Source: Dastarcus helophoroides (taxonomy: Eukaryota; Arthropoda; Insecta; Coleoptera; Bothrideridae). Taken from it: 64,000 bases of DNA. A program made the translations under genes and the position numbers. Below, in pieces: positions 34,040 through 45,148 of this stretch. The DNA lies in the NCBI GenBank assembly GCA_028583605.1, contig CM053327.1, positions 21,005,629 through 21,069,628 of the forward strand. The letters run 5' to 3'. The notes beneath the pieces were generated by a model. It was not told the origin of the DNA, did no database searches, and saw only the letters and a program-made list of their open reading frames with translations. Positions within the stretch are counted from its first letter, which is position 1. Every line of letters begins with the position of its first letter.

Positions 34040-34158
34040 AAGGCATTATAGAATGCTGGTGCAAAATATGTTAGACAGACTTCTTCGGATGATTGGGCAG
34101 AATTTCGAAACTACAACAATTGAGAAGTGAATACATCCATAGAAAAACAGGAAGAATA
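34040..34158 (+). mobile_element. RTE-type retroelement fragment, left copy
   Basis: GACTTCTTCGGATGATTGGG, then CGAAACTACAACAATTGAGA and AGAAAAACAGGAAGAATA match the opening of the fragment at 35440. The peptide SKLQQLRSEYIHRKTGRIY resembles the region before the WYGHVRRM motif. It is cut at a TA by the mariner insertion. Confidence 0.75.
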
Positions 34159-35333
34159 TACGAGGGTAAATCAAATATGAACCAGAATTTGTTTTCAAAA
34201 ATTTATTGCTACAAGATTACATATTATGCACTTTTCCCAACGTATTGGGAGTTTTTTAATGCCATCATCATAAAAAGAAGGGAGGCGTGTTTAGCATCCA
34301 ATTTCGCACAAATGTCACAACAGCATCATCATGATGGAATCCTTCACCTCCTAGAAGCTTCTTTCGGTAGCCCAAATATGTGATAATCGCATGGTGATGA
34401 GTCGGGACTATAAGGAGGGTGTTCTAATGTTGTCCAATGCATTTCCTCTAATTTTTGATGTCAGATTGATTGAGTGGAGGCGGGCATTTCGTGAAGCAAA
34501 ATCACTATTTCTGACCGAAAATTCGCGCCTCTTCCGCCGATAAGCTACGCTTTTGCTTCATCCAATAGCTGGTAGTAGTAGGCAGCATTAATCGCTCGAA
34601 CGTTCACGCAGAAAATCGACGTGCACAACTCCTTTTAAAATCCAAAAACAGTGTCGCAAGAACCTTCCCAGCTGAGAGGCGAGTTTTTGCCTTGACGGGT
34701 GCACCTTCCCCTTTCTTCTCCACTCCATGCTTGCTTGTTTAGATTCAGGGGTGTAATGGTGGACCCGTCTCATCACACGTAACGATACGTTGCAAAAAAC
34801 CATGACCTTCACGTTGAAAACATCCAAGATGGCGCTGACAGACGTTGTTGTTTTTGTTTATCAGTCAAAAGACAAGGTGCAGAAATTTTTCGAAACTCCA
34901 GCTCATCTGTAATAACGGATTTAATACTTCCAAAGCTTATCCCTATCTGAGCTGCAATTTCACAAACAGTTAAACGGCGATCACCTTCCATTGTATGGGG
35001 TTCATTTTCAACTTGAATTCGTCCTTCCAAAAATTTTTTGTGTCCATTCAGTACACTTGAGTTTTCTTCAAACAAATATCCCCAAACTGTGCTTCTAGTC
35101 TACGAAGAATTTCGGCGGGCTGTATACCTTCAACAGCAAGAAATTTAATAATAATGCGCTGCGTAACATGCGGATGAACCTCTTTCTCACTCATTGTATT
35201 TACAACTGACGAACGGCAAGAACGAAATTCACTTGAGCGCAGGAAGTCACGTGATATCCTCGCCTAACATGTCTAAAAGTATGCGCACACTCCCGACCAG
35301 CAAATTCCGGTTCATATTTGATTTATCCTCGTA
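34159..35333 (-). mobile_element. mariner (DD34D), longest copy, 1175 bp
   Basis: The terminal inverted repeats are 33 bp with 2 mismatches (TACGAGGGTAAATCAAATAT outward). The minus strand starts MSEKEVHPHVTQRIIIKFLA at 35194, stays open for about 49 residues, then continues in broken frames. Readable parts are FLEGRIQVENEPH, DRRLTVCEIAAQIGISFGSI (second helix-turn-helix), a degraded CDETGPP (first catalytic Asp region), WILKGVVHVDFLRE, REFSVRN and DDGIKKLPIRWEKC. It retains the central third that the copies at 5075, 18579 and 47342 lack. It is inactive. The insertion lies in or beside an RTE fragment. Confidence 0.88.
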
Positions 35334-35439
35334 ATTTAAATTTTAATATTTTCTTCAATATGTTGACTATTCACTCAAAAGTTCGAGCTTATTTTTGAAA
35401 TTTTGTTATTTTTTTTTTTTAATTTCACTTTTATTCTAG

Positions 35440-35790
35440 CTAGAAACCGTAGAAATGGACTTCTTCAGATGATCAGAATTTCGAAACTACAACAAGTGAG
35501 AAGTGAAGACATCCATAGAAAAACAATAAGAATATATAACATCGTTCACGATATTGAAACAAGACAGCTGATGTGGTATGGTCACGTGAGGAGAATGGGA
35601 AAAGAAATATGGCAAAATATAGCACTCTCTTATATGCCAGAAAATAGGAGGAAAAAAGGAAGACCGATTACGCAATAGATGGATGGAATAAAAGAGATAA
35701 TGAGAGATAGAAATATAGAGGAGAACGGTTAGACAAATAATAAGATGTGGCGTTTGAAGTGCGGGATGCGGCGTAGGACTATAGGACTAC
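35440..35790 (+). mobile_element. RTE-type retroelement C-terminal fragment
   Basis: Plus-strand translation reads IRISKLQQVRSEDIHRKTIR, then DIETRQLMWYGHVRRMGKE, IALSYMPENRRKKGRPITQ, a stop, then MDGIKEIMRDRNIEENG. The WYGHVRRM and RRKKGRP motifs mark the C-terminal region of RTE/CR1-type reverse transcriptases. The catalytic domain is absent. Confidence 0.85.
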
Positions 35791-36169
35791 CGTTGAAATC
35801 ATTGAAAGAAATTTTAAATTTAGAGGAAAACATGTTCTCAAAATTTCAAATTTAAATATACAACATGAATTTTTGTTTTATAAATGTTGTGCTTCTTTCC
35901 CAATAAAAACTCCAAATAGGAAGTTAGTTTGAAATTTTTAACTCAAAAATTAGGCATTCATCAGATTAAGTAAAACCAAAAATTCGTGACTAAAAGAATT
36001 CATTTATTAAATGTTTTTTCGAATTTTCAAGTTTAATCACGAAATACTAGATGTTTTTCTCGAATTTTCGACTTTAAATTTAAAATTTTAAGATTCCTTC
36101 AAAATTTTGATTGAAAACTCGAAATGTAGACTTTTTCAGGGAAAAGTTTTTTTTCGAAATTTCCAAATT
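35791..36169 (+). repeat. T/A minisatellite-like array
   Basis: TTTCTCGAATTTTCGACTTT-type units run directly up to Jockey fragment J3. Confidence 0.65.
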
Positions 36170-36742
36170 ATGTGCGCGCCTTTGCCAAATCCGCAAATCC
36201 GACGCTAGACTTTCTTTTTAGAGCTAAAAAGTACTTCACATCTCATCAGCTACTCACTCATCTCATCAGCTACAAAGCTTAAGTTAGCACACTTTACTTC
36301 TTTTGGATCTGATTCAAAGAAGACCGATTCACCTAATTGATGACGAGAGTTTGATCGATTCTGTCGAAACACCAGAGCACAGGCGGATGGTTGGTGATTT
36401 GTCTCTTTTCTACAAGTACTTTCATGGGAGATGCTCGCAGGAACTAGTAGGATTGATCCCCCCAAGAGCAAGATTTTTGAGGCATATAAGACAGTCGGAG
36501 ACAGAAAATTCCTGTGCGGTCCAGCTTGACGCAGTGAGGAGCTCTGTCTGGGGCGACTCTTTTCTATAGAAATTCCAAATTATGGAACTCGTTATCGAAC
36601 GGAATTTTCCCCAAAAATTACAACCTATCCTTGTTTAAGAAGGTGGTTTATCGCCATCTATCCTTGTTTCCGCATCCTACTCGGGGTGCTTTGAAGGCAT
36701 AATAAAGTTATTCTTTGCGAGTGGATTTAATATTAAAAAAAA
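36170..36742 (+). mobile_element. Jockey-type 3' fragment J3
   Basis: It covers the C-terminal domain after the reverse transcriptase: VRAFAKSANPT, the region equal to RLIDDESLTDSLE (here LIDDESLIDSVETPEHRRMV), then FYKYFHGRCSQELVGLIPPR, the 3' untranslated part and an A-run. It is internally deleted near 36260-36290. Minisatellite flanks it on both sides. Confidence 0.88.
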
Positions 36743-37300
36743 TCAAATCATATAATACCAACACTTTTCTCTCAAAATTTTGTTTTCAATTAAGTTTCTT
36801 TTGTATAACTTTATTTTTTTTTTTTTTTTGGTTGGAACGTTTTCCCAAAACTTGGTCTTTAAATTTTAAATATTTATTTTAAATGTCTAGTTTTTTGCTT
36901 TAAATTTTAACATTTTTCTGCAGGTTTTAAGTTTAAATCTAAAAATTATATTTTATTCTTTCTAAAATTACGGTTGTAGAATTAAAATTTTAAGTTAAAT
37001 CACGAACTGATTTTAAAAATTTCTCATAATTTTTTGAAAATATCTTATTCAAAGTTTAAAGTTAAAAATTTAGACATTTTTACGGACAAAATTAAAAGAA
37101 CAAATAAAAGTTTTGATTTCAATTTAAAAAGCAATATTAAGAAAGTAAAAATTAAGTATTCACTGAAAATGTTTAGAAGAAAATCAAAATTTCTAGACAA
37201 TGACGCAAATCTTGTGAAGCATTTTTTCAAAATTTCATGCTTGTATTCAAAATGTTTGAATCCTTACAAACAATTTTGGGAGAAATTGGAAATAAGAAAA
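36743..37300 (+). repeat. T/A minisatellite-like array
   Basis: Degenerate AT units. A 137-codon frame at 37034-37447, rich in K, N, F, I and S, is not supported as a gene. Confidence 0.6.
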
Positions 37301-37477
37301 AAATCTGTTTATGCATTTACGCATTGGACCCGATTCGACATCCGAGATGTGGCCCGCGGGCCGAGGCTACCCTTTTTTGAGTGTCCCATTCAATCTCATT
37401 TATATTTACCCCATCACTTGTTCATGCAATTGCGAATAAAGTTATAATAAAGGAAGGACCCACTAAATGAGACAGGC

Positions 37478-37740
37478 TTTATTTACTTAATAAAACTCTA
37501 AACACCGACTGGCAGATTTAGAAGCACGAAATTTTGCACAAGAGTTCTGAATTTAAGCTAGGCGAACACTAGAAAAGAATTTTTTAAAATTCATCCTCTA
37601 AGGGTGTTAAATAGTGGATGAAAATTTGTATAGCAATTCGTCATTTTTGAAATTAAAAACGTGGTTTTAGAAAAGTCGTACTGATTCCTGAAATGTCGCC
37701 GTTTACAGATAAGAAATCTCATCGGGTACACGGCTAGTAC
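37478..37740 (+). repeat. interspersed repeat S, copy 2
   Basis: Plus-strand partner of 4725-4975. It includes TACTTAATAAAACTCTAAAC, AGAAGCACGAAATTTTGCAC, CACTAGAAAAGAATTTTT, CCTCTAAGGGTGTTAAATAG and GATGAAAATTTGTAT. The composition and order are those of a common insect repeat, possibly Helitron-like. Confidence 0.55.
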
Positions 37741-38995
37741 GCAAAGCATTTCGTACCATAGAATATCTGGGGATAACAAGTTCAAGATATTAAAACTACA
37801 ATTAAATGTTACCGTTTCCGCTAGATACATAATTTATAGGCATTAGCTTAGCGCGGAATCGTAGCCTTAGGGCTGTTTGGAACGGCCAAAAGGCCAAACA
37901 TTTCAAACGGTATTAATATATCCGTTGTTGAACTATTATTATATGGTTTTAAAGTTTAAAGTATTTAAAATACTTCTGATCAGTTATATGCAGAAGTGGA
38001 TTTCAATAAATTATCATTCTGGAACGTTATAAGGCGATTGTAATATCATATCAAGAAGGTATTTCTTTTATTAATAGGTTATGAATTCTCTGATTAAAAC
38101 AATTACAAAAAATATCTTTAATAGCTATGCATTAATTATTCCATACCTGTATTAAAATAGAAATGCTATCTCTTAGCAACAATCAAGATTGTACACGGTG
38201 TTTGGAATCTTATCAATGTTTAAAAATAAAGCATAATAAACATAAAATTACATCAGAATAATAAACATCATAAATAGCGTTACAACATAATAAATATAAG
38301 AACTGTGTATGCATGATAGTATCGTAACATTTCTTTTTTTTTAATATATAAATTGGACAACATTCGTGTTATAAAACATAAAAGTACATTAAGCGAGTTA
38401 AGGTACTTTAAACCAATCTAAAATTGGCCTAGACCTAGACTAAACTAATGACAGTTATTAGCATGGAATGAGTTAATGAAATGGACCGCTGCTTCTGACC
38501 GAAGACCATTTATTAAATTTCATATATTTACATAACTTTGATCTAAAAGTACGTCATCAACTGACAGTAATTTCAAATGAATTAGTTTTACTGCCGTGGA
38601 AAATCATTAGCTATAATGTAAACATTATTTTCAGCTAAAATTACGATTGCACACACCGACATTGCAACTAGGCATTCTGCAATGGCAACGCATTCTTGTT
38701 CACATGGTCATATTAACAAGGAAAACTCCCTAATCCGAAATTCAGAAAATTAGAAAACTTTGGGAATAATGATAACACACTAAGATTTACATATTAAATA
38801 ATTGTTAACCTGCGAAAATTCCCGAAAGGCGAAAAAATTAATTTATGAAAAAAATATTTAGCTTAGTTACACCTCTATAATTTTATGATATAATAAAATT
38901 CAAAACAAAAACTGTTTCTCTTAAACAAATTTAGCACGCCGTACAAGATTAAAGTATAATAAAAGAAAATATCTAAAACCAGACTATGTACTCTT
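37741..38995. other. anonymous AT-rich DNA
   Basis: No gene or repeat recognised. The isolated motif GTGGCCCGCGGGCC at 37349-37362, to the left of this block, is like part of a hAT terminus but has no partner. Confidence 0.4.
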
Positions 38996-39335
38996 CTTTT
39001 TCTTGTTCTTCTTCTTTTTCTTTATTCTCTGAAGTAGGTTTCTCTGAGGTAAGTATCTCAACCTGTTCTACTCTTCAAGCCTCTTGTTCTTCTGATGTCC
39101 AGCACTCTTTCCATCTTTTTATTGTGTTCTTTTTCCTGTTGTTTTCAGTATGTTCGCTTGTTTGACCATTCTGTTTTCATCCATTCTTTCGATGTGCTGA
39201 CTCCAGTATTTTCTTTTGTCTCTTGTGAATCTATATATGTCCACTATGTTATTCAATTTCTGTACCTCTTCCTTTCTACACATATCTCTCGGTGTCTTCC
39301 CATGTATCGCTCTTAATGTTTTTGATTATGTACGA
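38996..39335 (-). mobile_element. RTE/CR1-type retroelement 3' fragment with AAG-rich tail
   Basis: Minus-strand translation reads KTLRAIHGKTPRDMCRKEEV, then KLNNIVDIYRFTRDKRKYWS, QHIERMDENRMVKQANILKT, a stop, then DGKSAGHQKNK in another frame. The pattern matches the RDKRxYWxxHIERM part of RTE-type C-termini. The left end is an AAG-rich tail (AAAGAAAAAGAAGAAGAACA on the minus strand). Confidence 0.75.
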
Positions 39336-40202
39336 TGTAACTAATACCACAAAGATCATTAGTAGTGAGGTAATTCTCTTGTATATAGCCATAATAATCG
39401 ATGTTCTATAAAGTGAATAACCTGGTAAAAACTAAAAGTATTTGTAATCGTGATGTTTACCTATAGAACTGTGCGAGACGTTAATGGTTTATTAGCACAA
39501 TCTAGTCGTTTCAAAGAGAATAAAATAGTATATTTCAATATTCTCCAACAAATTCTCCAATATGGGAGATTACTGTCTGCCATATGCGTCAACAGATGGC
39601 TTTGAATGCAGGAGAAACCATAATTATTAATTTAATAATTGTCAACACTACAGCTGTGGCTCATGGAATATTTTTTGTAAATGCAACGCTTACAATTTTG
39701 GTTATGTTGCTATTTGCTTTTTCTTGTTAGTCACTCACAATAAACAATTAACTCCGATCAAACCTCTACTTATTTTTTGTTAAGACTTCAAAGCCAACAC
39801 ATAATACTTAATATGTAGTTCTTGAAAAAAATAAATTATTTCAGTGAAAGGATATTCGGTTGTGCAAAGTTAAGATCTACTAATGACAGCTTACAAAATG
39901 AGTGCTATCGTCATTGAAGTTCTGAAATTTCATCTGAAAAATTTCGCAAATGAGCCACATAAATCTCACACGCTACGTTTCAGAAGAAACCGGTAGTTCA
40001 TTCATCAATCTTCGTTTTACATGTAAAAAACGAAAAATGTCCATAAACTAGACCCACTGACACAAAATTAGAAATGATCATTTCTTTAATCGCATTTCAA
40101 CTTTCGATGAAAAGTGAGTTCGTGAGACGTTCAACAATAGTGAATCAGGAAAGTGATGGTGACAAATTGGTAGTCTGCTGCTGGCTACTAGATGATCTAG
40201 AC
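39336..40202. other. anonymous DNA
   Basis: No gene or repeat recognised. The block ends with ATCTAGAC (40195-40202), the left target duplication of the MITE that follows. Confidence 0.4.
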
Positions 40203-40400
40203 CAGCATTTCCCAAATGGTGGGTCGCGACCCGGTATCGAGCCACGAAAATAAAATACCGGGTTGCAGAATTGTCTTCATACTTGAAAATGGTCAATATT
40301 TATACACTAGAATAGTTAAAAAGATGTTTTAGTGAGTCGCGAAGAGGTAGTATCAAAGACAACCGGGCCAAGACAGTAAAAAAAAGTTTCAGAAAAGCTG
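40203..40400. mobile_element. hAT MITE, 198 bp, perfect 8-bp target duplication
   Basis: The element starts CAGCATTTCCCAAATGGTGG and ends AGTTTCAGAAAAGCTG, with GGTCGCGACCCGG inside the left end. It is flanked by ATCTAGAC on both sides (40195-40202, 40401-40408). The 8-bp duplication and CAG-like ends identify the hAT superfamily. No coding capacity. Confidence 0.88.
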
Positions 40401-40408
40401 ATCTAGAC

Positions 40409-42186
40409 GAAATTACCATACCAAAGAAGCGTGAACTATCATTACCAGATTGAGACAATGCATCAGACACCTCTTCTGATAAGCCGAATGCGTCACAAAT
40501 GACGTTTTAAACATTAAATGAATTGAGGCCCTTTTCCTTAGTTATCTGATTTTCAATTAATTTAAAATTACCTTTCAAAAAGCGAGAATACTTTTAGAAA
40601 AAGGTATTACCTCAAGACGCAAGGCATACGAAGTCTGGAAAAAATATACCCTCCATTTTGGTTACGGCGATGGTAATTATCACGATTCTACGATGCTTAT
40701 AGAATATACCGGCTATAAATCAGGGTAAACAATCGCGAGCAACGTTTTAACAGTGGGACACCGCCGTTTATGTCGTGTTCACAATGGTTCTACGTCTCAT
40801 AAATATTAAATGTATTGTGTCAAGATGCTTTGGTCAACCGGTATGGATCACCGTGAAAAACCGCATACCACTTTTTAGTCACAAGACTTGTCGGTTGAAG
40901 CTAATTAGACAAAAAAAAATGTACCACCTCATACTAAATAAGTTTCAAAGCAGTAAAACCAGATTTAACAAAAAAAAAAGAAAAACGAAAGAAAAAAATG
41001 CCATTTGCATATTTACAAAATATGCGTACTTTCAAAATGTATTTTATAACCAAACAGGTTCAATTTTTTTTTATTATTAAATGCATAAGCGACAAAAAAA
41101 TTACAAGTGTGACGGCCTGTCCACATAGGCGAATGGAGCGTCCCCCTACGACGCTAAAATGTTAGGAGCGGCAGAAGAGAAGTATGAGAAGCAGCCTTGG
41201 AGATAATGATCGAAGTTTCTTTTGGTCGGCAAAAGATATTAGACAAATTTGACTTTGGTACTTTTTTTTTGTTTAACAAAATTTCAAATTTTTTAGAGAA
41301 ATTGAACTTGAAGACTGCAACAATTACAGTGAACGATATTTATCATTTTGCTTAATGGCGACTTTGCTGGATTTAATAACTTTACTTGAATAGTCGGTTA
41401 AAATTTAAGTTAAAACGTCTTTCTTTAAAAATCTAAACGTCTTTTCTTTCTATTTAAATATATTTAAATTAGAGCAATTATTAATGAAACAAGGAATGTC
41501 GACTGTTTAAATTAAATTCATTAATTATTTAGCTTGTTCCTTTGTACACATTTTGGGGTTATATTTTCTTATTATAAATGCAAATGTGACATTAACCGAT
41601 AAAAACATCAGTCCAACAAAAGTTAACCCGTTCTATGTGGTGATGTTAGATAATAAATAACGTGCCTGCATGCTAGGGTGAAGATAATCGACGATGAATA
41701 TTAACAAACTTGTAATTGCTACATCAAATAACATATGGAAACTTTGAACATAATTTTCAAACCGTACGTACGTCTTTGGTACGTACATACTTAAAAGTAT
41801 TTCCCAGCAGTTTTAGATTAGCTTTCCTTTTGATACTTATATTTTCCAAATATCATATATATTATTATGTAATTGATGCCTGCTGATAACAACTAAGGTT
41901 GCCATATGTAAATGCGAGATAATCCAGAAGTAAGCAAATTGGCACAAGAAAAACGAATTTCAGATATTTGTCGCTTAGGAAAAATTGTTGTCGAAAAAAA
42001 AAAGATGCTCATATTTTAAGTTTGTTTGGCTATTGGAAACATAAATTTATTACTAAAAAAAGGCCCTTCACCTTCAAACCGATCAATCCAAATAAATAAC
42101 CGGTTAAACCCTGAGCCTAGAGATACCTCGCTGAAGTCGGAGAGATGGTAACCCTAATCACAACTTTTAAGGGCAGATTTGTGAAG
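40409..42186. other. anonymous AT-rich DNA
   Basis: The opening of a possible MITE (GGCCTGTCCACATAGGCGAA) lies near 41113 without a paired end. A lysine-rich 101-codon frame (40775-41080) crosses simple A-runs and is not called. Confidence 0.35.
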
Positions 42187-42328
42187 ATCGATCAAAATAG
42201 CAATGTGGCACAAGTACTATTCGTATTAAGATTAAGAATCTAAGTCAATTTAGTGACTTAATTTATCACACTCAGCCCTAAACGCAAAATGGAAGGAAAC
42301 AGAAAACCGAAGTGTAACGAATACTCGC
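42187..42328. repeat. interspersed repeat R, copy 2, left part
   Basis: It matches 30360-30500. It ends with TAACGAATACTCGC (42315-42328), the left copy of the 14-bp target duplication made by the retroelement insertion. Confidence 0.75.
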
Positions 42329-43417
42329 AGAAAGTGGATACTCAAACAAATAAATAGCTCTTTGTGGATTTATAGACATAGAGGGTGCATTTGATAACAC
42401 CTCAGATGAATCCATAAAGACAGCAGCTATCCAAAAAGGTTTTGATAAACCTACTATCGACTGGATCGTCTCCATGTTAGGTGGTAGAAGATTCAAAGCA
42501 ACCTTAGTCAGTGATTCAGTCACAGGTGAGCACAGCAAGGGGTTGTCCCCAAGGAGATGTTTTATGTTCACTGCTGTGGTCCATCGTGGTTGATGACCTC
42601 CTAAATATACTGCATTACTCATCTGACTCGAATAATCAAGCGAGCCACGAACAGCGTTCTGAACGTGCCACAGATTATTCAGCAAAACCTGGGGTCTGAA
42701 ACCGAAAATGATCTAGTGGTCACATAGGATGATAGTTACACCCCTGATCACATAGCTTCTTTAGTATGATGGCCAAAAATAACGAAAAAGACAGCACAAA
42801 ACCAACTGAACATAGTTCAAAGGTACGCATGTCTGGGCATAACAGCAGCAATGGAGGTAATGCTAGGTCTAACTCTTCTCCACTTTTTAGTGAAGAGGGA
42901 GGCGATCAAAGGAGCCTCAAGATTACTGCAATTAAAACAATTGAAAGAAGGAAACTTTGCTGATTACCTGGGAATCCTCAAGGAATGTAGCTCTGTGATT
43001 TTAGCAAGATCGGTTGATTATATGCAATCCAGGTACGAATTTGATCATTCCTTTGAATTGGACTTAAATAGCCACACTGACGCTTAATCAGTACCTGAAG
43101 AAAAACACAAATTATCCATCTGGTTTACAGATGGATCAAAGACAGCACATGGGACTGGAGTGGGAATTTATGGTCCTAACGATAGGCTCTCTAAAGCCTT
43201 AGAAAAAGGCCCAACTGTCTTTTAAACTAAAATACATGCAAAGAACTCTGCGCCTACGAGTGTCTTCGAAGAAATATGAAAGGAACAAAGATCTACATTA
43301 ACTCTGAGAGTCAAGCGGCAATAAAAACTCTCAGCAGCTGCATTGTCAAATCCAAACTAGTTTGGGACTGTCAACAAACTCTAAAGCAACTGGCTAAACA
43401 CAACAGGATCAACCTTA

Positions 43418-44065
43418 AGGCGCGTACTGACTTGAATGTGCATGCGTTGAGTCCAAGCGCATACACATCCATAGCCGTGTGTACCAACTCAGAACATTTG
43501 TAAAAATTTATTGCCCCGCACGCATGTGTGTTGTTTCACTCCTTTCCGGTCATTCGTGCATGTCTTCTCAAAAATAATAGTCATTTTTTGTTTTACATTA
43601 TTTACCTACCGATTTAACTTATCGGCCATTTCATCCCAGGCATCTGCCTTTTTATTTTTAGAGGAATGAAAGGAATGTTTTGCATCCCCCAAAATGGGAT
43701 GTTGTTCGTACAAATCAATTAATTATAAGCATTCTTCATTAGACTACTCAATTCTGTCTTTATTGAAACCGTTATTTGGCAAGAACTCTTCATAGTAGGG
43801 AACACTGTTGATTCTGGTGCAAGCGTTAGGCTACTGTAGATTTGCAGATTAACAAAAATCCGTCCATACTGAGCACACATGCACGATATATTTCTTTTGA
43901 GAGTAACCAGAGACCGACGGCCGTCGGCTCAGGCCATGGGCGTTCGCGGTCGCTCGCGAGAAGTTAAACATGCTCTGAAGTCATTGTGAATCGCACGTCC
44001 AGATTTGAATGCGAATGTGCATTTGCTTCGACTCAGTGCATGCACATTTAAATCAGTACGCGCCT
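43418..44065 (-). mobile_element. PIF/Harbinger-type element, 648 bp, inside the RNase H region
   Basis: Terminal inverted repeats of about 52 bp start AGGCGCGTACTGAYTTRAAT. The insert is flanked by TTA (43415-43417, 44066-44068), the usual target of PIF/Harbinger elements. The interior retains a MADF-domain relic on the minus strand (43606-43722) but no DDE transposase. Removing the insert with one TTA joins NRINL to KWVPRHKG and restores the RNase H frame. Confidence 0.88.
43606..43722 (-). pseudogene. MADF (Myb/SANT-like) domain relic of the Harbinger element
   Basis: A 38-residue minus-strand frame reads LIDLYEQHPILGDAKHSF, then SSKNKKADAWDEMADKLNR and a stop. This is the first two-helix portion of a MADF domain (pattern LIdlv..hPiLwd, then nk.kk.dAWdeia.kl). 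The Trp normally found after PIL is Gly. PIF/Harbinger elements carry a second gene with a Myb/SANT/MADF DNA-binding domain beside the transposase, so the relic supports the superfamily call made from the ends. Confidence 0.7.
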
Positions 44066-44675
44066 TTAAGTGGGTGCCAAGGCACAAAGGAATGCAAGGG
44101 AATGAAGCTGCGGACCAATTCGCTATAGACGGATCTGCATCCATCATTTCTTCGACCCGAACCGGCTTTTGGTTTTTCTAAAAGTCAAATCAACAATGCG
44201 GTCAAAAAATGGGAAGTAAAGTCAAGAATTTTTCAGTGGAGATCATATCCATTACTACGATAGGCGAAAAGATTCATATCTGGAACGCTTGAAAAGACAA
44301 GGGTCTATTTAGAACTCGGCAAATCCGAATTGAATATACTAAGCGGCTTCTTAACAGGACATTGCTATATGAGGTACCACCTCAAGAAAATGGGTCAAAC
44401 TGAAACAGACCTATGTCGCTTTTGCGCAGAAACTGCTGAGACAGCATGCTATGTAAGTGCGAATACGTTTGCACGCAAAAGGCAAGTCCAACTAGGATGG
44501 ACGTCGTTAGACCCTTCAGATGTGGAAAAACTCAATCCCCCCAGGTCCATGATAAATTTCTACAAGTATTTGAACTTGGGAACTGCATAAATCAGGGTAT
44601 GCACAAAAGATCTCCTTAGGTCGAGGTGCGGAGTAGACGAAAACAAACACGAAACGACCCGTATATGATCTAATC

Positions 44676-45148
44676 TAACGAATGCTCGCGATTGACTTCG
44701 AAATAATGTTTTAAAATTATGTAAGGTGAATATCTAATAAATTACAGTGCAATTTTATTTTTATATCTCAAAATAACTTTTTTTTTTGATAAACATTAAT
44801 AAATATCTTGAGAAAACATCAAATACCACAAAAACGTAATGAACAGATGCCAAACGTAAGCGACAGATTTCCTCTGCCAAAAAATTACACTACGTAGATC
44901 AAATTAGTGTAACCGTTATTTCCGGACAAACGTCCACTATTCCCTGGATGCTCTCTACTTAAATCCCCATTCAAATATCGATAGAAACATTAATCCATGA
45001 TAATGCAAATAGGTTAAAGACATCTACAGTTTAATCCATTTATTTCTATAATCGGCTAATATTAATTCAGTTGGATAGCATGAGCGTCCGCGATATCACT
45101 CCAATTCGTGACGCAATAGCAATATTTGCGCGAATAAATAGCAATGTT
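44676..45148. repeat. interspersed repeat R, copy 2, right part
   Basis: It starts with the second target-duplication copy TAACGAATGCTCGC and continues the alignment with 30495-31122. At about 45118-45140 it reads ATAGCAATATTTGCGCGAAT without an insert, the empty site for the 173-bp MITE of copy 1. Confidence 0.8.

Larger units (their letters stand above)
42329..44675 (+). mobile_element. I-type non-LTR retrotransposon with RNase H, decayed
   Basis: Plus-strand fragments in order are: reverse transcriptase GFIDIEGAFDNTS, TIDWIVSMLGGRRFKATL, GCPQGDVLCSLLWSIVVDDL; connection QRYACLGITAAMEVMLGL and VKREAIKGASRLLQL; RNase H IWFTDGSKTAHGTGVGIYG, YINSESQAAIKTLSSC, then after an inserted element KWVPRHKGMQGNEAADQFAI; C-terminus LNILSGFLTGHCYMRYHLKK with a CxxC knuckle. 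The YADD active site is deleted, the RNase H has a stop before its second acidic residue, and the third acid is Glu (SES) where Asp is usual. It is flanked by a 14-bp duplication (TAACGAATRCTCGC, right copy at 44676-44689). The order RT, RNase H, Cys-rich tail fits the I/Loa/R1 group. Confidence 0.88.

Noticed and set aside
39095..39316. 73-codon plus-strand frame
   Set aside because: Antisense of an RTE-type C-terminal fragment that reads on the minus strand.
42278..42685. 135-codon minus-strand frame
   Set aside because: It is antisense to the I-type reverse transcriptase, whose plus-strand motifs are clear.
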